Shown here in pieces: positions 1 through 7,313 of a DNA stretch of 33,963 nucleotides (its first letter is position 1; each line of letters starts with the position of its first letter). This stretch comes from Bacteroidales bacterium (lineage in GTDB: Bacteria; Bacteroidota; Bacteroidia; Bacteroidales; UBA3824). The notes below the pieces were generated by a model. The model was not told where the DNA came from. It worked only from the letters and a program-made list of their open reading frames with translations, and did no database searches. The position numbers and the translations under genes were made by a program. The stretch is from contig JAGCVU010000182.1 in NCBI GenBank assembly GCA_017962175.1, forward strand, positions 1-33,963, written 5' to 3'.

Positions 1-29
1 ATATATCATTCAATATTTCAAAGACCTTC

Positions 30-65
30 GGCACAGTTTTTTTTACTATATATATAAAGTGTGCC
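30..65. other. AT-rich inverted repeat at window edge
   Basis: GGCACA at 30-35 is complementary to TGTGCC at 60-65, and inside this TTT (37-39) can pair with AAA (56-58), leaving an AT-rich loop. It could be the end of a transcript entering from the left, but the T-run after it is only three bases, so a terminator is weakly supported. No gene is visible in 1-160. Confidence 0.25.
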
Positions 66-163
66 TTTGTGTCGTAAATATACGGATTATTTTTATACGG
101 CGTATCACCGATGCTATGTTTTTTTCAGTTTTTTTTGCGGAATTATAAATGTGGATTGCCAAT

Positions 164-472
164 AATACCATTGTCACCATCTCCACATTTTTGCAACACA
201 TCAACAAACCTTATGTTATCATCTCGTCATTTTTGCCAAATGCTGCCAAACGTTATGTCAGCATCCCAAGATTTTCGGCAGATGCCAACAAACGTTATGT
301 TAGCGTCTCAACATTTTTGCTAAATGGTAGCAAACGTTTTGTTAGTGTCTCAACATTTTTGCGAAACGCCAACAAACGTTTTGTTAGCGTTTCAAGATTT
401 TCGCGAAATAAAAAAATACCCGTGTTTTTTCGTTTCAAGATTTTCTGGAGATGCTAACCAAACGTTGTTTTT
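164..472. repeat. Degenerate 42-bp tandem repeat array
   Basis: Six consecutive 42-bp units start at 164, 206, 248, 290, 332 and 374. The first is the most diverged and those at 290, 332 and 374 are the most alike. A decayed, out-of-register partial copy follows at about 432-472. Each unit junction carries a near-palindrome, best seen as AACAAACGTTTTGTT (371-385), with variants near 203, 245, 287 and 329 and a related AAACGTTGTTT near 460. Because 42 is a multiple of 3, the array stays open in more than one frame (one frame runs 149-457). However, differences between units fall on all codon positions and change residues freely, so I treat it as non-coding. There are no unique spacers, so it is not CRISPR. 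The 42-bp period equals four helical turns, which would place the palindromes on one DNA face. Function unknown. Confidence 0.8.
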
Positions 473-475
473 TTA

Positions 476-623
476 TTCGTAATGGATAAATTATTATTAA
501 TAACGGACAAATTGTATAATAATGTTAACATTTTTTAACACTCAATAATAATGTTCTACAAGTATTTGTAACGCATATTTTAAAACCGTTGTGTTAAAAC
601 GATTAAAAAAATATGCCGAATAA
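476..623. other. AT-rich gene-free spacer
   Basis: No supported gene lies here. It contains TGTTAA (524-529) and TTAACA (536-541), an inverted repeat with a 6-bp spacer, and a second TGTTAAAA near 591. These could be operator half-sites for the promoter that follows, but that is a guess from symmetry alone. Confidence 0.3.
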
Positions 624-655
624 TTTGGAAAAAATAAAAATTGTTATTATCTTTG
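624..655 (+). promoter_or_regulatory. Promoter of the DUF6261-like gene
   Basis: A -33 TTTG (624-627) is followed after 20 bases by TATCTTTG (648-655), a full match to the Bacteroidota -7 consensus TAnnTTTG at typical spacing. The inferred transcription start is about 661-663, giving a leader of about 157 nt before the ATG at 819. Confidence 0.75.
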
Positions 656-670
656 CACCGTCGTAAATGA

Positions 671-748
671 GATACGAAAGTACAAGCCCCGCGCAACGTA
701 CTAATGATTTTAAGAATATTTGAGAAAAGGCGGGCTTCCGGTAGTATC
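671..748 (+). ncRNA. Structured 5' leader, candidate RNA element
   Basis: The start of the transcript can fold into one long bulged hairpin. GATAC (671-675) pairs with GTATC (744-748), TAC (681-683) with GTA (741-743), AAGCCC (684-689) with GGGCTT (732-737), and GC (691-692) with GC (730-731) across a bulged C690. The closing loop is about 37 nt. An alternative pairing of AGTAC (679-683) with GTACT (698-702) competes with the main stem, so two states are possible. There is no T-run inside, so it does not look like an attenuator. I recognise no known riboswitch. It may be a cis-regulatory leader or a small RNA made from the same promoter. Confidence 0.5.
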
Positions 749-818
749 AAACTTTATGACAAAATAATTACACTATTATAAATATTAATTAAAAAACAAC
801 AACAAAAAATTTAAGAAA

Positions 819-1550
819 ATGAAAAACGTAAAATTTTATTATGCCAAATTGGCTAAATTGAAAAACCGCGAGCTTAGCGGATTTCTTAACAACATTACCA
901 AATCAACAGGCCTTTTGCCTGAAAACGAGACACTTTCGATTATTACCGAAAATCTCCACAAGTATTCTAAGGCTCTCGACGACGCCCTTGCCACCGAGGA
1001 CACTAAGAGCCGCACCGAGCAGATGCACGTTATCGACAGCCAGCTTGTAAACTCGTGGAACGCTATGAGATTGATTCTTAAAGGTCTCGCAGTAGAATCG
1101 GAAATCAAAACCGAGGCTTCGCAGGTTCTTTATTTAATTTCGCAAATTGGCGACCCTCGCTACGCCAACATCAAGGCTAAGAGCAGCATTATCAACAATG
1201 TGCTTCAAATCCTTGACGCTATCGGCAGCGAAAACCTCCAAAAGTTTGGCATCGCCTACCATTACGCCACTATCAAAAACGCCTACGAGCAGTATGCCGA
1301 CGCCGAGATAGAGCGTATGGACTTCCGCAACGCCAACCGAAACAAAGTGGCTGTGGCACGTCAGAACGCAACTTTTGCCTACTACTCGCTTGCCAACTTT
1401 GTGCGCACAATGCTTGCCTACACCAACATAGACGAATACGCCGTATTTGCCGAGCGTGTAAATCAGGCGGTTAAAGAAACCTACAAGCGCAACGCCGCCA
1501 CCGATGCCACACCTTCGGATTCTGATAACGAAACAGTTATAGAGCAATAA
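819..1550 (+). CDS. DUF6261-like protein of unknown function
   Basis: A 243-residue soluble protein with no signal peptide or membrane segment. It appears mostly alpha-helical, with an acidic Ser/Asp/Glu-rich tail (about residues 229-243). Its length, its N-terminus (short beta-like segment, then a Lys/Leu/Asn-rich helix) and its all-helical character match the Bacteroidota-restricted family DUF6261; this is recognition by eye. No catalytic motif is visible. The ATG follows an A-rich leader without a Shine-Dalgarno sequence, usual in this phylum. Codon use is rich in AAC, GCC and CGC, much like nifJ, which suggests strong expression. It is monocistronic between its own promoter and a strong terminator, with a structured leader and a tandem array upstream. 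The function of the family is not known to me. Confidence 0.75.
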   Translation: MKNVKFYYAKLAKLKNRELSGFLNNITKSTGLLPENETLSIITENLHKYSKALDDALATEDTKSRTEQMHVIDSQLVNSWNAMRLILKGLAVESEIKTEASQVLYLISQIGDPRYANIKAKSSIINNVLQILDAIGSENLQKFGIAYHYATIKNAYEQYADAEIERMDFRNANRNKVAVARQNATFAYYSLANFVRTMLAYTNIDEYAVFAERVNQAVKETYKRNAATDATPSDSDNETVIEQ

Positions 1551-1597
1551 TTAATATACAGGGTTAAAAGTTTTGATAAATTGATTTCTTAAAATGC

Positions 1598-1632
1598 GCC
1601 CCACGGTAATTTTTTACCGCGGGGCTTTTTTT
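1598..1632 (+). terminator. Rho-independent terminator after the DUF6261-like gene
   Basis: GCCCC-A-CGGTAA pairs with TTACCG-C-GGGGC around a short T-rich loop and is followed by a run of seven T (1626-1632). This is a strong intrinsic terminator. Confidence 0.9.
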
Positions 1633-1720
1633 ATATGTGTCTATATCAGTGTGTTAAAATACAGAGTTGGTTTTAAAAGAAAAAAGCTTTGTTTTGAGAC
1701 TTATTTTATATAATTATTAC

Positions 1721-1728
1721 TATATTTG
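1721..1728 (+). promoter_or_regulatory. -7 element of the toxin-antitoxin operon
   Basis: TATATTTG matches TAnnTTTG, 31 bases before the ATG at 1760. A TTTG at 1693-1696 is a possible -33 box, but its spacing of 24 is longer than usual. Confidence 0.55.
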
Positions 1729-1759
1729 CAGGTAATTAATTTTAAAACAACCGGACACT

Positions 1760-2026
1760 ATGACTGCAACCACATTGAAGTTGAAAACATCAATATCAGA
1801 AGATATCGACAAATTACCCGAAAATATACTTGCCGAGGTAGCCGAATATGTGCGCAAACTTGTATCCCTCTGTTCAACCGAGGGTTGTGACAATAGCCAT
1901 AGACAGGATATTACTACAGAAATTGATAGTTTTTTTGGCGGATGGAACTGCGATCCGCGTTCTACCGACCAGATAATGGCTGATATACGCGGCGCAAGAA
2001 CTCAAAACACTTATCCAACACTGTAA
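1760..2026 (+). CDS. Antitoxin, DUF2281/VapB-like
   Basis: An 88-residue protein directly ahead of a PIN toxin. The N-terminal half, with its pattern of Leu-Pro-Glu, a hydrophobic helix and Glu-Val-Ala-Glu-Tyr-Val (about residues 18-35), resembles the DUF2281 type of antitoxin. The C-terminal part, with Phe-Phe-Gly-Gly-Trp and a basic helix ending near Arg-Gly-Ala-Arg, resembles toxin-wrapping tails in VapB-like proteins. By analogy it should neutralise the toxin and probably autoregulate the operon. The stop codon lies only three bases before the toxin ATG, so the two are very likely translated together. The assignment rests on partner and layout more than on sequence. Confidence 0.7.
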   Translation: MTATTLKLKTSISEDIDKLPENILAEVAEYVRKLVSLCSTEGCDNSHRQDITTEIDSFFGGWNCDPRSTDQIMADIRGARTQNTYPTL

Positions 2027-2029
2027 CAG

Positions 2030-2437
2030 ATGGCCGTTAAGCGTTTCCTTTTAGATACTTCTACTTGTATCGCGCTTCTCAGAGGCAATCAAAAGGTTAG
2101 GATTAAGTGTATGGAACACGAAAAAGAGTGTTGCATATCTACTATCACAGTAATCGAACTTCTCTACGGAGCGTACCATGCTCCTATGCAATACCGTACG
2201 CAAGAACTTACCAAAGCGCGTTTGCTCATCAACCATTACGACAAGTTGGGTATCGACAGTATTCCCGATTTATTTTGCCGCGAAAAACTCCGGTTGGAAA
2301 AAGCAGGGATGATTGTTGAGGATTTTGACTTGATGATAGGCATAACAGGAGTTGTTTCTGGACTGACTGTTGTTACTCACAACCGTAATCATTTCGACCG
2401 TATCGAAGGATTAAATACCGAGGATTGGACTTTGTAG
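2030..2437 (+). CDS. vapC: VapC-type PIN-domain ribonuclease toxin
   Basis: A 135-residue PIN-domain protein of normal VapC length. Acidic metal-binding residues are in place: Asp9 in the Leu-Asp-Thr-Ser motif, Glu43 in the Ile-Glu-Leu-Leu-Tyr-Gly segment, and Asp98/Asp100 before a hydrophobic helix. The late Thr-His-Asn-Arg-Asn-His-Phe motif (residues 116-122) and the closing Gly-Leu-x(4)-Asp-Trp are typical. VapC enzymes are Mg-dependent RNases that cleave tRNA or rRNA; the target here cannot be inferred. All key residues are present, so the toxin looks active. It pairs with the antitoxin encoded just upstream. Confidence 0.9.
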   Translation: MAVKRFLLDTSTCIALLRGNQKVRIKCMEHEKECCISTITVIELLYGAYHAPMQYRTQELTKARLLINHYDKLGIDSIPDLFCREKLRLEKAGMIVEDFDLMIGITGVVSGLTVVTHNRNHFDRIEGLNTEDWTL

Positions 2438-2500
2438 CATACTTGTGTGGTTGACAAAAAATTTTGTTGAAAAAATTCTACTCCGTAAAAATTTTTTTTG

Positions 2501-2508
2501 TAACTTTG
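2501..2508 (+). promoter_or_regulatory. -7 element of nifJ
   Basis: TAACTTTG matches TAnnTTTG and lies 53 bases before the nifJ ATG. A -33 box at normal spacing is not clear. An A-rich leader follows. Confidence 0.65.
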
Positions 2509-2561
2509 CGCCTATATATTTAAAGAGTAAAAATTCAAACAAATAATATTTATAAAACATT

Positions 2562-5500
2562 ATGGCAAAAGATAAAAAGTTTATGACATGTGACGGCAAC
2601 ACCGCCGCCGCACACATTGCCTACATGTTTACCGAGGTGGCCGCTATCTACCCCATCACTCCGTCCTCGCCTATGGCTGAGAACGTTGACGAGTGGGCTG
2701 CTCAGGGTCGCAAAAACATGTTCGGCGAAACAGTTACCGTTCAGGAAATGCAGTCCGAAGGCGGTGCGTCTGGTACAGTACACGGCTCATTGCAGGCTGG
2801 TGCTTTAACTACCACTTTTACAGCATCGCAGGGACTTCTGCTTATGATCCCCAATATGTACAAGATTGCAGGCGAATTGCTTCCGTGCGTGTTCCACGTT
2901 TCGGCTCGTACTTTGGCTTCGCACGCGCTCTGTATTTTCGGTGACCATCAAGACGTTATGGCTTGCCGTCAAACCGGTTTTGCTATGTTGGCAGAAGGTT
3001 CGGTACAAGAGGTTATGGACCTCGCTGGTGTAGCTCACTTGGCTACATTAAAATCGAGAGTTCCTTTCTTAAACTTCTTCGACGGTTTCCGTACTTCGCA
3101 CGAATATCAGAAAGTTGAGGTTGTTGACCAAGAAGATCTCGTTAAACTCGTTGACCAAGACGCTCTTAAAGCATTCCGCGATAGAGCACTCTCGCCCGAG
3201 CGTCCCGAAATGCGCGGTATGGCAGAAAACCCCGATGTTTTCTTCGCTCACAGAGAATCTTGCAACCCGTATTACAACGCTGTTGCTGACATCGTTGCCG
3301 ATTATATGGACAAAGTTTCGGCTCTCACAGGTCGCAAATACCGTCCGTTCGACTACTACGGCGCACCCGATGCCGAAAACATCATTATTGCAATGGGTTC
3401 GGCTACCGAATGTATCAAAGAAGTTGTTGACTTCAAAATCAAAAACGGCGAAAAAGTCGGCTTGATTTCTGTTCACCTCTACCGTCCCTTCTCGCTCAAA
3501 TACTTAAAAGAGGCTATCCCTGCTTCGGCAAAACGCATCTGCGTTCTCGACCGTACCAAAGAGCCCGGTGCCAACAGCGAACCCCTCTACTTGGATGTTG
3601 TTGACGCTTTGTCAGAACTTGGTCTTTTGAGCAAAATCGAAGTTGTTGGCGGACGTTACGGTCTCGGCTCTAACGACACTACACCTGCTCAGATTATCGC
3701 AGTTTACGAAAACCTCGCTCTCAAACAACCCAAAAACCACTTCACTCTCGGTATCACCGACGACGTTACATTTACATCGTTGCCCGTTGGCGAAGAAGTT
3801 TCTGTTGCTCCCGCAGGTATGTTCCAGGCTAAATTCTTCGGTCTCGGATCTGACGGTACAGTGGGCGCCAACAAAAACTCGGTTAAGATTATCGGTGAAA
3901 CCACCGACAAATACTGCCAGGCTTATTTCTCTTACGACTCTAAGAAATCGGGCGGTTTCACCTGCTCGCACCTCCGTTTTGGCGACACCCCCATCCGTTC
4001 TACCTACTTGGTAACAACACCTAACTTTGTGGCTTGCCACCAGCAGGCTTACCTCCACATGTACGACGTTACACGTGGTTTGCAGAAAGGTGGTTTGTTC
4101 CTCTTGAATACAATTTGGGACGGCGACGACCTCGTACACAACCTTCCCAACAAGGTTAAGGCTTATTTCGCTAAAAACAATATCAAAGTATACTACATCA
4201 ACGCTACTAAGATAGGTCAGGAAATCGGTCTTGGTAACCGTACCAACACTATTTTGCAGTCGGCATTCTTCCGTATCACCGGTGTAATTCCTGTTGACAA
4301 GGCTGTTGAAGAAATGAAGCACTTTGCTCTCAAATCTTACGGCAAAAAAGGTCAGAACATCGTGGATATGAACTATGCTGCTATCGACCGCGGTGGTGAG
4401 TATAAAGAACTTACAGTTGATCCCGCATGGGCTAACCTCGAAGTTACTCCCAAAACATACGCCGATGGCGACGACTTTATCAACAACATTGTTCGTCCCA
4501 TCAACGCTCAGGACGGCGACCTTCTCCCCGTATCTACCTTCAAGGGTATCGAAGACGGTACTTGGAAAGCCGGCACAGCCAAATTCGAGAAACGCGGCGT
4601 AGGTGCTTTCGTTCCTGTTTGGGATCCTGAAAAATGTATTCAATGTAACAAATGTGCATACGTTTGTCCTCACGCTTGCATCCGTCCGTTCGTATTGACC
4701 GACGAAGAAGTTAAGGGCTTTGGCGGCAAGACCATCGAAATCAAGGCTCCTGCTGCTATGAAGGGAATGCACTTTGTAATGCAAGTTGGTGTAAAAGACT
4801 GCTTGGCTTGCGGCAACTGTGCCGATGTATGTCCCGGCAATCCCAAACTCGGCGGCTCGGCTCTTACAATGGTGGCTTACGACGACAACTCTGAGGCTGC
4901 TAAGAAAGAGGCTGCTAACTGGGATTACTGCGTTGAAAAAGTTACATCTAAGCAAGACCTCGTTGACATCAAAGCCAACGTTAAGAACTCGCAGTTTGCA
5001 CAGCCTTTGTTTGAATTCTCGGGCGCATGCGCAGGTTGCGGCGAAACTCCTTATGTAAAACTTATTTCGCAACTCTTTGGCGACCGCGAAATCGTTGCCA
5101 ACGCAACTGGTTGTTCGTCAATCTATTCAGGCTCAGTTCCTTCTACACCTTACACCAAAAATGCAAAAGGTCAAGGTCCTGCTTGGGCTAACTCATTGTT
5201 TGAGGACTTCTGCGAATTTGGTCTCGGTATGGCAATTGCCAACAAGAAGATGAAGGCTCGCCTTACAAAACTTATGACAGAGGCTCAATCGTGCGAATGT
5301 TGCTCTGCCGAACTCAAAGCCCTCTTCAACGAGTGGATTGAGAAACAGAACGATGCCGACGCTACCAAGGCTCTCGGTCCTAAGATTGTAGAAGCTTGCA
5401 CAGCCTGCGGATGCGACAAGTGCAAAGAAATCCTCACTTACAAAGATCACCTTGTAAAACGTTCGCAGTGGATTATCGGTGGCGACGGTGCTTCGTACGA

Positions 5501-6128
5501 CATCGGTTACGGCGGACTCGACCACGTTATCGCTTCGGGCGAAGATGTTAACGTATTTGTAATTGACACAGAGGTTTACTCTAACACCGGCGGACAGTCT
5601 TCAAAGGCTACTCCTCTTGGCGCAATTGCAAAATTTGCTGCATCGGGCAAACGCGTTCGCAAAAAAGACCTCGGTCTTATCGCTACCACCTACGGCTACG
5701 TTTACGTTGCACAAATTGCAATGGGTGCCGACCAAGCACAAACCCTCAAAGCATTGCGCGAGGCAGAGGCTTATCCGGGACCATCGCTCGTAATCGCTTA
5801 CGCACCCTGTATCAACCACGGCCTCAAAGCCAAAGGCGGTATGGGCAAATCGCAAGCCGAGGAAGCAAAAGCAGTTGAATGTGGTTACTGGCACTTGTGG
5901 CGTTTCAACCCCGAACTCGAAAAAGAGGGCAAGAACCCGTTCCAATTAGACAGCAAAGAGCCTAACTGGGACAACTTCCAAGCCTTCCTCGACGGCGAGG
6001 TACGTTACGCATCGCTTGCTAAGTCGTTCCCCGCAGAGGCTCAGGAACTCTACGCCGCTGCTAAGGAAGCCGCTCAAACACGCTACAACTCTTACAAGCG
6101 TTACGCAGCAATGGATTACACCAAGTAA
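2562..6128 (+). CDS. nifJ: Pyruvate:ferredoxin (flavodoxin) oxidoreductase
   Basis: A full-length single-chain PFOR of 1188 residues, cytoplasmic, that oxidises pyruvate and CoA to acetyl-CoA and CO2 while reducing ferredoxin or flavodoxin. Residues 1 to about 410 carry the N-terminal TPP-pyrimidine and domain II parts, followed by the gamma-type domain. Two 4Fe-4S motifs of the ferredoxin domain have Cys692/695/698/702 and Cys747/750/753/757. Cys823 and Cys826 begin the third-cluster and TPP domain, and the TPP diphosphate motif is Gly974-Asp975-Gly976 with the Ser-Asn-Thr-Gly-Gly-Gln stretch at 1007-1012. Nothing is missing. Codon use is strongly biased, which fits a major catabolic enzyme of an anaerobe and explains the long open frames on the opposite strand. 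It is monocistronic with its own promoter and terminator. Confidence 0.98.
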   Translation: MAKDKKFMTCDGNTAAAHIAYMFTEVAAIYPITPSSPMAENVDEWAAQGRKNMFGETVTVQEMQSEGGASGTVHGSLQAGALTTTFTASQGLLLMIPNMYKIAGELLPCVFHVSARTLASHALCIFGDHQDVMACRQTGFAMLAEGSVQEVMDLAGVAHLATLKSRVPFLNFFDGFRTSHEYQKVEVVDQEDLVKLVDQDALKAFRDRALSPERPEMRGMAENPDVFFAHRESCNPYYNAVADIVADYMDKVSALTGRKYRPFDYYGAPDAENIIIAMGSATECIKEVVDFKIKNGEKVGLISVHLYRPFSLKYLKEAIPASAKRICVLDRTKEPGANSEPLYLDVVDALSELGLLSKIEVVGGRYGLGSNDTTPAQIIAVYENLALKQPKNHFTLGITDDVTFTSLPVGEEVSVAPAGMFQAKFFGLGSDGTVGANKNSVKIIGETTDKYCQAYFSYDSKKSGGFTCSHLRFGDTPIRSTYLVTTPNFVACHQQAYLHMYDVTRGLQKGGLFLLNTIWDGDDLVHNLPNKVKAYFAKNNIKVYYINATKIGQEIGLGNRTNTILQSAFFRITGVIPVDKAVEEMKHFALKSYGKKGQNIVDMNYAAIDRGGEYKELTVDPAWANLEVTPKTYADGDDFINNIVRPINAQDGDLLPVSTFKGIEDGTWKAGTAKFEKRGVGAFVPVWDPEKCIQCNKCAYVCPHACIRPFVLTDEEVKGFGGKTIEIKAPAAMKGMHFVMQVGVKDCLACGNCADVCPGNPKLGGSALTMVAYDDNSEAAKKEAANWDYCVEKVTSKQDLVDIKANVKNSQFAQPLFEFSGACAGCGETPYVKLISQLFGDREIVANATGCSSIYSGSVPSTPYTKNAKGQGPAWANSLFEDFCEFGLGMAIANKKMKARLTKLMTEAQSCECCSAELKALFNEWIEKQNDADATKALGPKIVEACTACGCDKCKEILTYKDHLVKRSQWIIGGDGASYDIGYGGLDHVIASGEDVNVFVIDTEVYSNTGGQSSKATPLGAIAKFAASGKRVRKKDLGLIATTYGYVYVAQIAMGADQAQTLKALREAEAYPGPSLVIAYAPCINHGLKAKGGMGKSQAEEAKAVECGYWHLWRFNPELEKEGKNPFQLDSKEPNWDNFQAFLDGEVRYASLAKSFPAEAQELYAAAKEAAQTRYNSYKRYAAMDYTK

Positions 6129-6152
6129 GACGTTAGACACCAATAAATAATT

Positions 6153-6186
6153 AAGGCGAGGGTCAAGTGACCTTCGCCTTTTTTTT
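6153..6186 (+). terminator. Terminator after nifJ
   Basis: GGCGAGGGTCA pairs with TGACCTTCGCC (one G-U pair, 2-base loop) and is followed by a run of eight T. Confidence 0.92.
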
Positions 6187-6227
6187 ATCCAAAAATTTTA
6201 ATGAATCGGGATAAATTCAAGACAAAT

Positions 6228-6938
6228 TTATTCTAATACAAAGGTGAATACGCACTCTACAAAGTCTTTTGACACGCATTTGTAACCTGCGGCGGCGATA
6301 GTGCTTATCAACGATTCTATTTTTTGACGCTTGTCGGCAAAGAAACGCTCGTGGGTCTCCACGCATATTTGCGATATTGGTATGCCAGATTTGAGGGCGT
6401 CGGGCAGCACCTTGAACTCGCTGCCTTCGATGTCGAGTTTCAGGATGTCTATCTTTTGTATGTTGTGCGCCTTGCAGATGGTGGCAAGGGTGTTCATCTG
6501 CACCTGTATGGCTTCGGTCTGCAATCCGTCGTGAGCCTCCATACTGCCCGACACATAGTCGGGATTTTTGGGAAGGTGAAACTCCACAGTCTGGTCGGCG
6601 TCAGATATGCCAATCTCCTCAAATTTAAATTTTGGCGATGAGTAGAGAGGATGCTGCTTTACATACGCGATAGACTTTGGGGTAGGGTCGAAGGCGTAGA
6701 TGGTGGGGTTGAGCAGTTTTGCGATGTCTTCCGAGAAAGAAAGGTCGGTGCCGATACCAAACGACATCATCACAAGGTTCTCTTTCTCTTTGGGAACAAG
6801 TATCGAGAATCCTCCGCACTGGCTGCCGCACTTTACTACGGGCGCCTTGTGGTATATGCTGTTGATAATCCGTGCAGTGCGCCACCGTTTGATTGATAGA
6901 TATATGTTTTTGAGCGATAGGGTTTTGTTGTTTGCCAT
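6228..6938 (-). CDS. FkbM-family methyltransferase
   Basis: A 236-residue SAM-dependent methyltransferase of the FkbM/Methyltransf_21 family, cytoplasmic. The SAM-binding region runs from Ser59-Phe-Gly-Ile-Gly to the Ala-Phe-Asp-Pro-Thr-Pro motif at 82-87, a variant of motif I seen in one FkbM subgroup. The diagnostic Leu-Lys-Leu-Asp-Ile-Glu-Gly-Ser-Glu motif is at 167-174, followed by a Val-Glu-Thr-His segment. Family members often O-methylate sugars or small metabolites, but the substrate is not predictable here. The gene stands alone: the next gene upstream on this strand is cut off by a terminator, and nifJ converges from the other side. There is no glycan cluster nearby to give a hint. 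Confidence 0.85.
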   Translation of the reverse strand: MANNKTLSLKNIYLSIKRWRTARIINSIYHKAPVVKCGSQCGGFSILVPKEKENLVMMSFGIGTDLSFSEDIAKLLNPTIYAFDPTPKSIAYVKQHPLYSSPKFKFEEIGISDADQTVEFHLPKNPDYVSGSMEAHDGLQTEAIQVQMNTLATICKAHNIQKIDILKLDIEGSEFKVLPDALKSGIPISQICVETHERFFADKRQKIESLISTIAAAGYKCVSKDFVECVFTFVLE

Positions 6939-7211
6939 TGTAAAGTTGGTTTATTTTGGCGCAAGATACTATATTTTGACGATATTTTAAATATTTGACG
7001 AATTTTTCTAAATGATATAGGGTATCGGGTAAGTTGCGTGTTATATAGATGAAAGATGATTAACAAAGACTTTTGCCATAGGTGGAATTATTATTGAAGC
7101 GATTGGAAATAGTTTCATGAGATTTAGAGATTAAAGTTTTTTTTGATGATGTGTTTTTTAGGTTTCAAACTCTTCCGATATAAAAGAGTTGTGATTTTTT
7201 CAGAGAATAAC
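6939..7211. other. AT-rich intergenic stretch
   Basis: No gene is supported between the FkbM gene start and the terminator of the next minus-strand gene. It should hold the FkbM promoter. A near-match to the -7 box (TATCTTG, minus strand, around 6964-6970) is one base short of consensus, so I do not call it. Confidence 0.4.
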
Positions 7212-7245
7212 AAAAAAACGGCTGTCCATTTCGGGCAGCCGTTTT
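7212..7245 (-). terminator. Terminator of the beta-propeller lipoprotein gene
   Basis: AAAACGGCTG (7215-7224) pairs with CAGCCGTTTT (7236-7245). Read on the minus strand, the hairpin runs into a T-run at 7212-7218. Confidence 0.88.
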
Positions 7246-7266
7246 GTTTTTATGATTGTGGGTTTT

Positions 7267-7296
7267 TGTAGAGACGCACCATGGCACGTCTCTGCA
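7267..7296. repeat. 30-bp palindromic dispersed-type repeat
   Basis: TGTAGAGACG (7267-7276) pairs with CGTCTCTGCA (7287-7296), with one G-T pair and a CCATGG-containing centre. Palindromes with GTAGAGACG arms are, to my recollection, a dispersed repeat type found in many copies in several bacterial phyla. Only this copy is in the window. It sits 17 bp past the stop codon of the lipoprotein gene and before its terminator, so it would be transcribed in the 3' UTR. Confidence 0.6.
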
Positions 7297-7313
7297 TTAA
7301 TATTTCATCAATT

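Noticed and set aside
149..457. 102-residue open frame across the 42-bp array
   Set aside because: A repeat with period divisible by three stays open by itself; unit differences are not biased to third positions and no promoter or start context supports translation.
164..472. CRISPR array
   Set aside because: Units are contiguous and similar over their whole length, with no unique spacers and no cas genes in the window.
3612..5072. 486-residue open frame on the minus strand inside nifJ
   Set aside because: It is a shadow caused by the strong codon bias of nifJ; nifJ is intact with all cofactor motifs.
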